Under the pieces are notes generated by a model. That model saw only the letters and a list, made by a program, of their open reading frames with translations. It searched no databases and was not told the origin of the DNA. A stretch of DNA of 64,000 nucleotides from Euborellia annulipes (lineage: Eukaryota; Arthropoda; Insecta; Dermaptera; Anisolabididae), in NCBI GenBank assembly GCA_023213315.1, contig JAKCPI010002812.1:62001-126000 (forward strand). Reading direction: 5' to 3'. A program made the translations under genes and the position numbers. This document shows positions 33,662 to 43,771 of this stretch, piece by piece. Positions within the stretch are counted from its first letter, which is position 1. Every line of letters begins with the position of its first letter.

Positions 33662-33971
33662 AAGCCGTGTATCCACTACGCGCTCCTTGCCGGAGTGGAT
33701 ACCCGGCTTTTTTTTTTTTTCAAAAACATTCACACTCACATTCAGACACACATTCATACAGTCTTTTCGGCAACTTAGGCCATATAAGACTTTGACGATA
33801 ACCGTTGTAGAGAATATATCTATTGTGGGGTCAGGCATTTCTATTTAAGCCATCTGGTATCCAAATGGCTTAAATAAAATCATCGGACTGCCTGGGTCCG
33901 AACCCGCGACGTTTGGTATAGGAGGTAGGCGTGCTACCTACTACGCCAAACCCGGGGGCATACCCGGCTTT
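33662..33971. mobile_element. Small hairpin element split by a SINE
   Basis: AAGCCGTGTATCCACT (33662-33677) and AGTGGATACCCGGCTT form inverted ends around CTCCTTGCC. A SINE has inserted into the right end and duplicated ATACCCGGCTTT. With the SINE removed, the hairpin is about 50 bp and flanked by TTA-like sequence, compatible with a PIF/Harbinger-type 3-bp target, but that is inference. Confidence 0.5.
33711..33959 (-). mobile_element. tRNA-derived SINE, subfamily 2, with TSD
   Basis: Complement of the SINE: T-run, CATTCACACTCACATTCAG, TCTTTTCGGCAACTTAGGCC, CATCGGACTGCCTGGGTCCG, then the head to TACGCCAAACCCGGGGGC. The direct repeat ATACCCGGCTTT lies at 33699-33710 and 33960-33971. The 68-codon minus frame at 33870-34076 crosses the SINE head and repeat D and is not a gene. 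Confidence 0.9.
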
Positions 33972-33974
33972 ATA

Positions 33975-34280
33975 AATACTAGACGAAAAGCCCCGCCTTC
34001 GGCGGGGCTTTCCGTCTAGCCAGGGGCTGCGCCCCCTGGACCCCCTTGCTCGCCTACTATATACATACCGGTACATACATTTTCCCTTTTCATTTTTATA
34101 TGTAGAGATTATTTTAGCGGTTAATTATTCATGAACTTAAGATTTTTCGTGAATCATATCCTTTCCGGGACTCTCCCGGTACACAGACAAAAAATTTACG
34201 CCGATATTTTAGAATTCAAAATGTAAATAAATAAAAAAAATCGTAAACATGGGTAAATATTTATATTTTGTTACCATGGC
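33975..34280 (+). repeat. Dispersed repeat D with GC-rich hairpins
   Basis: Begins with TACTAGACGAAAAGCCCCGCC and its partner GGCGGGGCTTTCCGTCTAG, a perfect hairpin around CTTCG, followed by CCAGGGGCTGCGCCCCCTGG, a second hairpin. Then come TTTTCATTTTTATATGTAG, CTTTCCGGGACTCTCCCGG and a piece of the family A start (TTGTTACCATGGC). The reverse-oriented copy is 10520-10830. A hairpin close to a CTAG end recalls Helitron 3' termini, but no TC 5' end was identified. Confidence 0.65.
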
Positions 34281-35284
34281 GCTATCCCTGAGGCCTGATT
34301 GGTTGTTTCACACATCGGACACCCTCTTAGCCTTTTATATATAAGTATGATAGGAAAAAATTTATATTTTGTTACTATGCCAACCATTTCTCCTATCTTT
34401 CCTATGAAGTACAAGAGTAAAGTGGTCTTCAGAAGATTTCAATGTCAAAATGGGAATAAACATTTCAAAGAGCATCTAAAAAATAATTGATTTTTGAATT
34501 TTAATCAAAATCGTTGAAGAGAACTTTGAGAAAATAGAAAAAACTGAAAAAGTGAATCAGTAAAGTACTAATACTTTGAAGAGAAAAGTAGATTTATAGC
34601 TGGATAAAAGTTGTTGATGAGTAGCAAGATGAAGAAAGAAAAGAAGCTAGTATTTATTTCATTTATTTAATACCCATTAGGCTAACGTTTCTGTCTCGGT
34701 CGAGACCATCTTCAAAGCTACAACATAGCAAGGATGAAAATAAATTTTAAAATGACAATTTTTTTTCAACACATTAATAATTCATGACCAATAATAGACC
34801 TATAAAATACAAAAGATATAAAAAATATATATACCTTATGGGCGGTCAATATAGGATAAATATCATAGACCCAATTATATAAAATATTCCTATAAAGGAA
34901 GATCGTGGATTTAAAATCAGTTTTAAAATTCACTGTATTTTTTATAAATATGGGGAATGACTTCCCCGAGACCCGCTGAATGTTGAGTCTCCCACCTGTT
35001 GGAAGCCATTATTTAATATCCCAAAAGTCAAATGATCTTAGAGGCCGAAATATAAATTGAAAATACAATTAACTTTAACACCCGTCTCAGGAAGAAAAAT
35101 AAATCCCACCTCAATAATCAATCAAAAGTTAGAATATATTTATTTCCTTTATTAAAATAATTTTTTCATATTCATTTTTTTAAATTATTTTAATTTGTTT
35201 TTGTCTTCTAATTTGATGAATATAAAAAAAAAATAATAATAATAATTTTATTTTTATTTCTGTCTAATAGATTCTGGGAAAAGA

Positions 35285-35292
35285 TGACGTCA
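35285..35292. promoter_or_regulatory. Consensus CRE (TGACGTCA) in a promoter-like segment
   Basis: TGACGTCACGCG is the full palindromic CREB/ATF site. It sits in a locally less A+T-rich block (35275-35400) with pyrimidine-rich CGACTCTCTCCATCTCACTC downstream. A second identical octamer is at 46038-46045. Function is inference; an octamer can arise by chance. Confidence 0.3.
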
Positions 35293-35689
35293 CGCGTATT
35301 GTTTGGAATCCGGTGCATGTGCACCCAGGACGGAGACTCAGCATCTTTAAGCGACTCTCTCCATCTCACTCGCACTCATTACCTTCGCTCTTTTTCTAAT
35401 CTAATGCTATTCCATAGGCCCTTATAGACCATAATAATATTTGAATTTTTGCTTTTTCGAGGAGGGGGGGGCGCCTTTTAAGCCCCCTCCCCTCCCCCCT
35501 TCCCCTTTAGGTTGTCCCCTCCGTGATATTTATACTAATTTTATGAAATTTATTTGATTAAATTAAAGATTAATTTCCTTTTAACAAAAGGGTTTATAGA
35601 ATGAACACCAGAGGCAGCACTTGCCGGCGGTCCTTGTAATTATGCACACCATTTACTTGCAAGACTGTCTGTCTTTATTCAACGCATTC

Positions 35690-35692
<3 letters not shown>

Positions 35693-35731
<39 letters not shown>
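35693..35731. repeat. (TA)n microsatellite
   Basis: Uninterrupted TA run of nearly 40 bp. Confidence 0.95.
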
Positions 35732-35734
<3 letters not shown>

Positions 35735-35849
35735 AAAATAATATTATACAAATTCATTTGTTTATATTTACATGTTTTTTAATGACACATGTATGATTTT
35801 TTTTTATTTTTCTTTCCAAAATTTACGAAAAATGTCGTTTTCTTCTGTT

Positions 35850-36250
35850 GATTATTTCAAAAACTATTCAGTTTTAGGAAAAATGTCAAAGAATAAAAAC
35901 TTTTTAAAATTGAGTATCTTATCATAATATAACAAAGAAATTGAAAATTTCGAAATTTCTGAAAAAACTTATTAAGTTAAAGTACTACTTCCATGTGACG
36001 TATTTACTCCAAAAGTTGATAGAAATCTACAATTTTAGTGTAAGGAGCATATACCAAATTTCATCTATCTAGCTGCTTTGGTTTTTAAGCGAGTTTTTAA
36101 TCGTGTTCACACACAGACACACGGACACACAGACATAATGCCCAAAATGGTATTTTTGGACTCAGGGAGGTCTAAAACGTGGAGTAACATCAAAATCTCG
36201 AAGTCGAATTTTTTTACGATTACAAAACTTTCTCTATACGAGAAAGTAAA
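35850..36250 (+). repeat. Family C, a relative of family A
   Basis: Same architecture as family A with different words: GTTGATAGAAATCTACAATT, GAGCATATACCAAATTTCATC, TAGCTGCTTTGGTTTTTAAGC, a CACACAGACA run, TTTTTGGACTCAGGGAGG, ATCAAAATCTCGAAGTCGAA and a terminal ACTTTCTCTATACGAGAAAGT palindrome. Further pieces are at 62010-62195 (-) and 63063-63190 (+). Confidence 0.7.
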
Positions 36251-36793
36251 AATGTGTATAGCCTCCAGAGTCAGAATTTTGTAGGAGTTTTCTTCATACC
36301 CTAGGATTTTCACACCATCAAATTTGAAATTATGATGAGACCGAAACGTTAGCCTATTGGGTAATAAATAAATGAAATAAATACTGGCTGCTTTTTTTTC
36401 TTTCTTCATCCTACTACTCATCTACTGGTACTTTTTGGCCGATTTTGACCAAAAGCTTATTTTCACGCTCTAGGTGAGAGTCAAACGTAAATATAAACAC
36501 AGACAGCACACAGAGAGACCATGTCGCAAAAACCACTTTTTTGGATTCAGGAGACCTCAAAACGTATACTGTATATCAATTAAAATCTCGACATCGAATT
36601 TTAAAATTAACTTATAAACAAATGTGTAAAAAAAATTTTGTTGAGGTGGGTGTATCTCGCATTGGTCCTGGGAAAATATGGACACCCTCTCATATATACT
36701 TAAATTAATAATAAATTAATTGGTAGCTGATTAAATTCAAAGGAAATTTGTTGATCTTAAAATTTTTTCATTTAAATTTTTGTTACTCATTAG

Positions 36794-37354
36794 TAGAGAC
36801 CGGACAAAAAAGCATTAAAAAATGGAAAAAAAGTGCTTGAAAAAGCATAAAAAACTTGAATAAAAAGTTGTTAAATAAGCATAAAAGTTGAAAAAAAGCA
36901 TCTCATAAGCAATTTTTACTCATAACAATGGAGTATACAAATTTTTTTTTTAAGAAACTAAATTTATTCCGCCCCGCCCTGCGAAAAATTTTGTTTTTGC
37001 GGAACCAAATTTTTTCACCCTGCGGAAAAAATTTTTTTTACAGGGCTATATTTTTTTCACACTTTTGGAAAATTTTTTTTTTTTGGGGGCCCCCCCTCCC
37101 TTATATACGTCCCTGGTGTATGCGTGTGTGAATGGGAAAAAAGTGTTTTTTAATAAAAAAAAAAAAAAAAATTATAAATATTCGTAAAATAAGTTCAAAT
37201 AAGCTCGAAAGGGAAAAAAGCATGAAAACTCAAAAAAAGCATAAAAAATGCAATCTCAATACACTTAGTTTTTCCTAATTCGTATAGAAATTAAATATCA
37301 AATGGTTGCTTATAAAATTGAGCAATAAGCATTTTGCTTAAAATCCGGTCTCTA
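36794..37354. mobile_element. hAT-like non-autonomous element with 8-bp TSD
   Basis: Termini TAGAGACCGGACAAAAAAGC and GCTTAAAATCCGGTCTCTA are inverted. The 8-bp flanks CTCATTAG (36786-36793) and CTTATTAG (37355-37362) agree at 7 of 8 positions. Internal GAAAAAGCATAAAAAACTTG-like units repeat near both ends. Nested inside are a GCCCCGCCCTGCGAAAAATT segment and a SINE tail (37116-37172: GCGTGTGTGAATGGGAAAAA plus A-run). It has no transposase frame. Confidence 0.75.
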
Positions 37355-37362
37355 CTTATTAG

Positions 37363-38092
37363 TTTGTTTTATTCAAATCTTGTTATCATATCAACATACC
37401 ATAGATTAAAAACCTCTCTAACATGGATTTTAAAAATTAAAAGAAAATACGAATAAATTTTCAAGGCTTTGTTTAAAATTTCCATTCATTACAAAAAAAG
37501 AAAAAAAAAAAACGGAGGCTTATCAAAAGATTATATACAGTCTAGAAAATCCTTTGGCTTTTAATATATTCACTAACACATTGTCAAAAGCTCATTGAAT
37601 AAATAATAACTTTATTCAAAAAATATTCAATTGAAAAAAATGTTTTATTTATTTTTTCTCTCATTTTTACTTTTTTTTTATGAATATCTTGACACTCCCA
37701 ATCAAAAAATGTATTATGAATAATTTATTTATTTACATTTCCTATATTTATATTATATATGTTGTCTTCTAAGCGAAATAAAATAAATAAAACATTTAGA
37801 ATAGTAAAAAACTGAGATGGTTAGATGATATACTTGTAATAGACAAAAAAATGCAAGGGGTTTTCTGAGGCCATTTTAGATTCCGTAACATATGTTTTAA
37901 TTTATAAATAAAATTAAAAATAATTTTTCGCTTGGCATGAATCCCTAGATCAAGAGATGAGACCTATATTTCTGTGCTAAATCCAAGTGTACCGGTAATT
38001 TATACTATAACAATTTTTTTTTAATGTTTACCAAATGATAAATTTCTCAGTGATTAAATTCTCTTCTTGAAATTTAGGTATTTGGAAAGTCA
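37363..38092. other. No gene recognised
   Basis: A+T-rich DNA with no assignable repeat. Confidence 0.4.
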
Positions 38093-38100
38093 GCATAAGG

Positions 38101-38363
38101 CAAGGGCGGATACAAGGGGGGAGTAAAGGGGGTAATTACCCCCCCCCTAGATTTGAAAAAATACCTTTTTTTCGAAAAAAAAATTATTTTTAATCTAAAA
38201 TTTTAAAAATTAATACTTAAAAATTTGATTTGTATTTATATTCTGGCAAACAAGTACAGAATGCGCCTTTAAATTACCGAAATTAAGAAAAAATAGTGTG
38301 TTGTGCGACGAGTCACACCAGATTACCCCCCCCCCCCGAGAAACACCTCTGGATCCGCCCTTG
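38101..38363 (+). mobile_element. hAT-like MITE with perfect 8-bp TSD
   Basis: Ends CAAGGGCGGATACAAGG and CCTCTGGATCCGCCCTTG are inverted repeats. It is flanked by GCATAAGG at 38093-38100 and 38364-38371, a perfect 8-bp duplication as expected for hAT. The interior carries two C-runs and a degenerate family A hairpin (TGTGCGACGAGTCACACCAG). Related copies: 45442-45716 (same orientation), 19991-20207 (inverted, truncated) and 45172-45265 (left end only). Confidence 0.9.
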
Positions 38364-38371
38364 GCATAAGG

Positions 38372-40149
38372 GTATTATAAAGTTCATGTACTGAATCAAT
38401 TTCTTAGTAATATTTAAAAAATTTTTATATTTTTCAAATGTGAGAAGAATATTCAGGATGTCAAAGCTATCTAATGCTAACTAGCTAGCTAAAAGAAAGT
38501 TGTGTGCTGTGCAAGTAGTCACATCAGATTGGTGATTTTATTGTATAACCTACTGCGGTAGGGTAGGGGTGGTATATGAATCACCTCGGGAGGAGGCTCG
38601 CTGGTGTAGCGGGCTAGGGTGTCGGAACTACCTCCTTGCTCGCCTTCGGCGAGCAAATGCATCAAATTTATTCTTGCTCACTTTTTGGAAATTTAGAAAT
38701 TTTGCCGAAGGCGAGCAAGTTTTAAATTTATAAATAACAGAATAAAATAATTTTAAGCTATGTAATTGTTTTTCATTAAAAATTATAATTTTTTTTATTT
38801 TTTACCTATAAGGTAAGAAATTAAATTTATATTTATTTTATTCTGATTGAAAGGATCTATCTTTCAATACTTTCCAACTACTATTTGCACAGTCCTGGTG
38901 AGTTGAAACAATAAATAATCAAATCCAGGCCCTTTAATGTAACAAATTGCAAAAATACGTCATAGTAGATTTTCCTAATTCCATCTTTTTATATTCTACT
39001 AACACTACAGTTACTTCTGTATTAATTTAGTGTCACTGACTGTTCATTGTGCGTCAGTATCTTCTATTCACTTTACTGATTTCGCTTTAAAGGCCCTTTT
39101 GTCTTCATCCTTAAAAAAGATCTTGGCTATTTAATATTCAAAGAGTACAGTACTCAAATTTCCCATCAGAAGGGATGAAAAGAGACTAAGAGTATGGGGT
39201 TTGGAACATGATATTGCCTTCCATTATACAATTTATCCGATTCCATTTAATTAAATCAGGCTTCTATTCTTAAATGATAGATTCAAACTGGCAAGAAGAA
39301 GATAAGAAGACATTGTTCATATAAGAAAGACACAGGACCTTAATCTCCTGGTCCAATAATCCAACATTTACTTATTAACTTAAAATCAATACTGATGAAA
39401 ATAGACAATGTAATTAAGTCTCTTTTTAAGAGATCTTGACAGGTAGAAAAAAAAAACAAAAACAAAGAAGCGATTTTTTTAAACAAGAGTGCTATTCATT
39501 AATCATCGGTTTGAGTAATTTATTATTCATGGTAATAGTGTCCAATAAAATGAATGAAAATTTAATTTAGATTTATTAAAATTGATGGATTTTAAATTTG
39601 AATTATTTACGAAAAAAAAAATACTTATGAGAAGGAGAAGCGGAGAAGATAAAAAGCCACTTCCTTAAGAATTAAATCAGAGTGATTTAACTGGCATGTC
39701 ATAATTAGCGATTCGTATCATTAAATAATATAATTCATCTCACACTCTCACGAAGGTACACCTCAGTTATCTTTTCACTCTGATAATATATAATCGATAT
39801 TTGCAATATGATCCTTTTTGGCAGAGAGAGAGAGAGAGAGAGGGTCTATAAATTATTATGTGTTCAGTGAAAGAAAAGAGAGGGTTAATAGGTAGTAGTT
39901 CTTTCTATTTTTGGTCTAGATCGCCATCATAGATTAATGTTATTAATTCAGAAATTCTATTTATAAATGGAATTTGATATTTTTGTAAGTGAATATTTTT
40001 TTAATTTGCATTCCTATTACGTTAGTTTAATGATTACCGAAAATGATCGGAATTGGATTGTGCGACAAGGATGAATAGTTGGTGGATGAGGATGAGGGTG
40101 AAAAGGCGGCAATAGGAATGGTTTACCTATATATACGTATATATAGATT
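38372..40149. other. No gene recognised; half hairpin and GC hairpin
   Basis: A family A half-hairpin (AGAAAGTTGTGTGCTGTGCAA) lies at 38492-38530. CTTGCTCGCCTTCGGCGAGCAA at 38634-38655 is a perfect short hairpin, and GCCGAAGGCGAGCAAG at 38704-38719 repeats part of it. The rest is A+T-rich, and I could not match it to the repeat families. Confidence 0.4.
39823..39843. repeat. (AG)n microsatellite
   Basis: Uninterrupted AG run of about 10 units. Confidence 0.9.
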
Positions 40150-40340
40150 GGAGAGTTGAACGGAAATGGACTGTAGCCGGTGCTGCATCGATCGTCGTTT
40201 CTACCGCCTGGCACCGGATGTCACTCCAGCAGCCTCATTTCGGCTCCCAAAAATACTCCCCCGTCCACTGAAAATGCCAGAAGCCCGCATCCTTTTAGAG
40301 ACCGCAAGTTAAACTAACAACCGACTTGAGAAATTCGAGC
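40150..40340. other. Locally GC-richer island, possible exon
   Basis: The base composition rises sharply over 40160-40330. On the + strand a 48-codon frame starts with MDCSRCCIDRRFYRLAPDV and ends LLETAS. The minus strand is also open (MPGGRNDDRCSTGY...). No motif or splice pattern favours either one, and I do not recognise the sequence or see a repeat match in the window. Confidence 0.25.
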
Positions 40341-40404
40341 GAAATCTTTCCTAAGGTTTTATTGGAAAGAAGATGTAAGCTATGTAGTGTGAAGAATTGT
40401 AAAA

Positions 40405-41316
40405 AAAAAAAAAATATGATCGATATAGGTGACTTTACTCGAAAAATAAGTCAAGAATATTACACATCATAGGCGTAGCCACGTGGGGGGGGTTTTGGGG
40501 GTTCAAACCTCCCATTGGACCTAAGCCATATATGACTAGATATTTAAGCTCTATAATACAAAAATACTTTGCTCTACTCTATATATTTCATATATAGGGT
40601 AAGAGAAATGGGGTGTGAAAATATAATAATTTTGCTCTAGCTTATAAGAAATTACCACAACTTAAATTAAACCCGCAAAAAATACTCCGACAGGAAAATT
40701 CGGAGATGGTTTCAAGATGTTAAATTTATAAGTTGGGAAAATGTTTAGATTTTGTTCCATGCAACCATTTCTCTACTTTTTATGGAGAACAAAAGTAAAG
40801 TGGTCTTCAGAATGATTTAAATCTCAAAATAAGAATATACATTTTAAAGACAACTAAAAAATAGTTGATATATGAATTTTAAAAAAAATCGTTGGAGCAA
40901 ATTTTGAGAAAATCAGAAAAAAACTGAAAAAGTGAGTCAGTAAAGTACTAGTACTCTTTGGCCGATTTTGAAAATTAAAAGCTTGATTTTTCCGGTCCCG
41001 AGGTGTTTAACTTAAATATAAAATTTCAGCCTGATAGCTCAAATCCTTCATGCTTAAAATTGAACACACCCCACACACCCACACCCACACACCACACACC
41101 CACAGACAGACCATGTCGCGAAAACCACTTTTTTGGATTCAGGGGAGCTCAAAACGTGTATATCCATCAAAATCTCGACATCGAATTTTTGACATGAATA
41201 CAATACTTTCTCTCTCTATATATTAACTATATATAGAGGTAAGAGAAAGTAAAAAATATGATCGATATAGGTGACTTTACTCGAAAAAAAAAAATAAGTC
41301 AAGAATATTACACATT
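40405..41316. repeat. ~60-bp direct duplication flanking an 785-bp insert
   Basis: The block ATATGATCGATATAGGTGAC, TTTACTCGAAAA, ATAAGTCAAGAATATTACAC occurs at about 40410-40467 and again at 41254-41314, differing only in the length of an A-run. Between them lie a hAT-like fragment (40468-40620) and a family A copy (40716-41251). The duplication is much longer than any target-site duplication expected for those families. Confidence 0.75.
40716..41251 (+). repeat. Family A copy without the hairpin
   Basis: Runs from ATGTTAAATTTATAAGTTGG through the body, AGTACTAGTACT, a CACACCCACACC run, CCATGTCGCGAAAACCAC and ATCTCGACATCGAATTTTTG to the terminal palindrome with AGGTAAGAGAAAGT. Confidence 0.75.
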
Positions 41317-42275
41317 AACAATAAATTTGATCTATGAATTGCCATTTTAACAATAACTCTATAATCAATTGATAGGACAATAATTTTGATCCGAAAATTC
41401 CCGATAATCGATTTAAACTTCAATAGTAAACAAATTTTCCTTTTAAATGTTGCAAACCTGAAAACCACGTCATTAAGAAATTATCCTCATAGCTCCTCTA
41501 GAGTCGACTGCTCAGGTTCGGATGTAAATTTCTAATAGGATGTTGTGGACAGTTCGAAGATCTGAAGCAATTAATCAAAAATTCTTATTTTTTTTAGTCT
41601 TTTTTGTTCTTTGTTAGACCCCAATGAAGGGTAGACCACCAACAATCGAAACAAGTTTTTCTTGCTTGGAACGGAAAGTGAAAACCCGACAAGAACCAAC
41701 ACGTCAAGAAAGCGAATTGTAGATGCATATTCTTCCAAAAATACAATGTTTTTTTTTTGAAATATGTTAAAAATATGCAAAATGTTTCAGTTTTCACCAA
41801 ATATGCAAAAATATGTAGTATAAAATTTGAACCATAGTAATAAGGTGGTATGATTCGGATGAAAAAGTGATTTTGCTATATAGTGATGTAGGCTATATTT
41901 TAGAAAATATAATATTCAATTGTATAGTAATCCAAACTTTAATTATCTATAACTATTCAGATTTATTTGAAATTTTCATCTAAATAAAGCAGATCTGGGT
42001 ATAAAATTATTCAATTTATCCCCCCGTAGTAAGACTTATTTCGTGATGGCATGATATACTGAATATTAACCTATAATTAAATCAATCTAGCTCCATTATA
42101 ATCTCAAACGTAAAGATATATAAAATATTGGGGGATCAAATTTTTCAAGCTAATAATACTTCCTTAGTGCGGTTAAGTAATATAATCAACGTTCGAGGGA
42201 CATTTGATTGAAGGGTTACTTCAATTCGATATTTATTTATTTTTTTTATTTATCCTCTTTCGGCGACAGAGGCAG
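41317..42275. other. No confident gene
   Basis: At 41320-41420 AACAATAAATTTGATC-type blocks resemble the 23990-24335 Penelope-like repeat. A minus frame at 41571-41800 (two overlapping registers) has no recognisable motif. Confidence 0.35.
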
Positions 42276-42437
42276 GCTATTTACAAATCTTTGAAGAATT
42301 TCAGTGTCGATAGCTTCCGGCGGGCGTTCAACAGTCTAGTTTCTCGGGGGCCACCTATTCAGATTTTCACCATTGCTTGGCTTTGCTTCGGTGTTGTTCA
42401 TTCTTCTTGCGAGGTCTGCTGTCTAATTCGTTATTAA
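42276..42437 (+). CDS. Candidate terminal exon of an unidentified gene
   Basis: A pyrimidine-rich tract (TTTATCCTCTTTCGGCGACAG) ends at 42269 and a second AG at 42275, a good splice-acceptor context. An open frame of 53 codons (starting AIYKSLKNFSVDSF) then runs to TAA at 42435-42437. Local GC is higher than in the flanks. The encoded piece has a basic first half (FRRAFNSLVSRG) and a hydrophobic, cysteine-bearing second half (FTIAWLCFGVVHSSC). I do not recognise the family, and no upstream exon is visible in this window. It could be chance. Confidence 0.25.
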   Translation, partial: AIYKSLKNFSVDSFRRAFNSLVSRGPPIQIFTIAWLCFGVVHSSCEVCCLIRY

Positions 42438-42708
42438 GGGACCAATTTTTTCTTCATTTAAAATTGTTTTCCTTATAAGTGATTTACATAACGAATCGTT
42501 TATTAACTTCTTTTATTATTTCGAAAAAAAAATCAACTTGTTATTTCATTAAGAAAAAGTTAATATTATATAATTACTAAATTTGCAGAATTAATTATAT
42601 TTTATATGAAAATGGTTTAGTTTAATCAATCTAAAAGAATGAATCGCGAAAAGGAAAAAAAATGTAGCGAGAATAAGGAAAATTGATTAAAATTAATATA
42701 TTAAATAT

Positions 42709-43017
42709 TTTTTTTAGATGCTCTGTAAAATGTATATTCTCATTTTGCCCTCAAAATTGTTTGAGGGACTGCAAAATTGTTGGAGAGACTGCACTTTACT
42801 CTTGCATGTCATAAGAGAAATGGTTGACGTAATAAAAAAATGTAAATATTTTTCTATGTTTACAAATTTTATATCTTGAATTCAAATGTACCGTACTGCC
42901 AGAAACTATTGATAAATATATGGCGATAAAAAATCTGGTGTGACAAGCACAGAACACAACTTTCAATTACCGAAGGTAGAGAAAGTTGTGTGCTATGCGA
43001 CCAATCACACCAGATTT
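42709..43017 (-). repeat. Family A body fragment plus hairpin
   Basis: Begins at AGATGCTCTGTAAAATGTAT, contains a local duplication of GGGACTGCAAAATTGTT-type sequence, and runs to the hairpin at 42929-43017 (ACCAATCACACCAGATTTAA end). The terminal-palindrome half is missing. Confidence 0.7.
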
Positions 43018-43129
43018 AATAGTGATATATTCTATTAAGTTTTTTTTCAACTTCACCTCCCCCAGGACCCCCCGCCAGCTAGAGGATTTGTTTACATTCA
43101 TAGAATACTTAAATGCAAAGAATAGATAA

Positions 43130-43630
43130 ATATTTCTCTATACATTTCCTATGGAAGAAATCGTAACTTTATGAATTAATAACTCAAAAAGGCCCACGGG
43201 GCGTGGTGTAGAGGTTAGCGTGCTAACCTCATATACCAAACGTCGCGGGTTCGGACCCCAGGCAGTCCGATGATTTATTTAAGCCATCTGGATACCAGAT
43301 GGCTTAAATAAAAATGCCTGGACCCTAATATATATAAATTCATAAATAACGGTTATCGTAAATGTCTTATATGGCCTGAGCTGCCGAAAAGACAGTGTGA
43401 ATGTGTGTGTGAGTGTGAGTGTGAATGAGAAAAAAGTGTGAATGTTTAAAAAAAAAAAAAAAAAACTCAAAAAGGAATTTCGGGATGAAAATAATTTTTC
43501 TATAACCCCGAGAAGATCCTCTTTAAGCATAAAAAATTTAATTTCGATATTTCAGCGGGAAGTTGCCCAAATAGAGTTTGACAGACGGAGAGACAGACAG
43601 ACGGACATTAGCGAATTATATAAATAGATT
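43130..43630 (+). repeat. Dispersed repeat F interrupted by a SINE
   Basis: GAAGAAATCGTAACTTTATG, AATTAATAACTCAAAAAGG [SINE] AACTCAAAAAGGAATTTCGG, TCCTCTTTAAGC, CGGGAAGTTG and CGGACATTAGCGAATTATAT follow the order in 9105-9350. Upstream, 43050-43080 is C-rich (CCCCCAGGACCCCCCGCCAG), comparable to the GC-rich head of the other copy. Confidence 0.65.
43193..43463 (+). mobile_element. tRNA-derived SINE, subfamily 2, with 12-bp TSD
   Basis: AACTCAAAAAGG lies at 43181-43192 and 43464-43475. The head CCCACGGGGCGTGGTGTAGA, GTTAGCGTGCTAACCTC, box B GGGTTCGGACCCC, core CTTATATGGCCTGAGCTGCC and the full GTGTGAGTGTGAGTGTGAAT tail with a long A-run make this a good reference copy. Confidence 0.95.
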
Positions 43631-43771
43631 TCTAAGGATGCAGCAATTTCCAAATTTCTTTATTAAGTCGTCCCTTTGCCACCTTTTTCTACATATGAGA
43701 GGTTCAAAGCAAAAGTGGACCAAGTCCAAAAGTAAACCATTTTCTTATTTATCCCTTTTTGATAGTAAATT

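Larger units (their letters stand above)
34581..36425. mobile_element. 1.85-kb insertion with Penelope-like inverted ends
   Basis: Left end (34605-34715) and right end (36325-36425) are inverted copies sharing GATGAGTAGCAAGATGAAG, GTATTTATTTCATTTATT and TAGGCTAACGTTTC. On the minus strand the left end reads TTGAAGA, T, GGTCTC, GACC, GAGAC, AGAAACG, a paired hammerhead-like stem. Left and right flanks (ACTAATACTTT / ACTGGTACTTT) look like a diverged target duplication. The interior has no transposase or reverse transcriptase but holds a TGACGTCA promoter-like segment (35280-35400), a (TA)n run and a family C repeat. Confidence 0.65.
34235..36605 (+). repeat. Family A copy split by a 1.85-kb insertion
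   Basis: 34235-34580 holds the start of the body (with TTGTTACTATGCCAACCATT and CATTTCAAAGAGCATCTAAA) up to TACTAATACTTT. The continuation TACTTTTTGGCCGATTTTGA lies at 36427 and runs through CCATGTCGCAAAAACCAC to CTCGACATCGAATTTT at about 36600. Confidence 0.65.

Noticed and set aside
33980..34016. Bacterial rho-independent terminator from the GCCCCGCC hairpin
   Set aside because: No T-run follows and everything around it is eukaryotic repeat DNA; it is part of dispersed repeat D.
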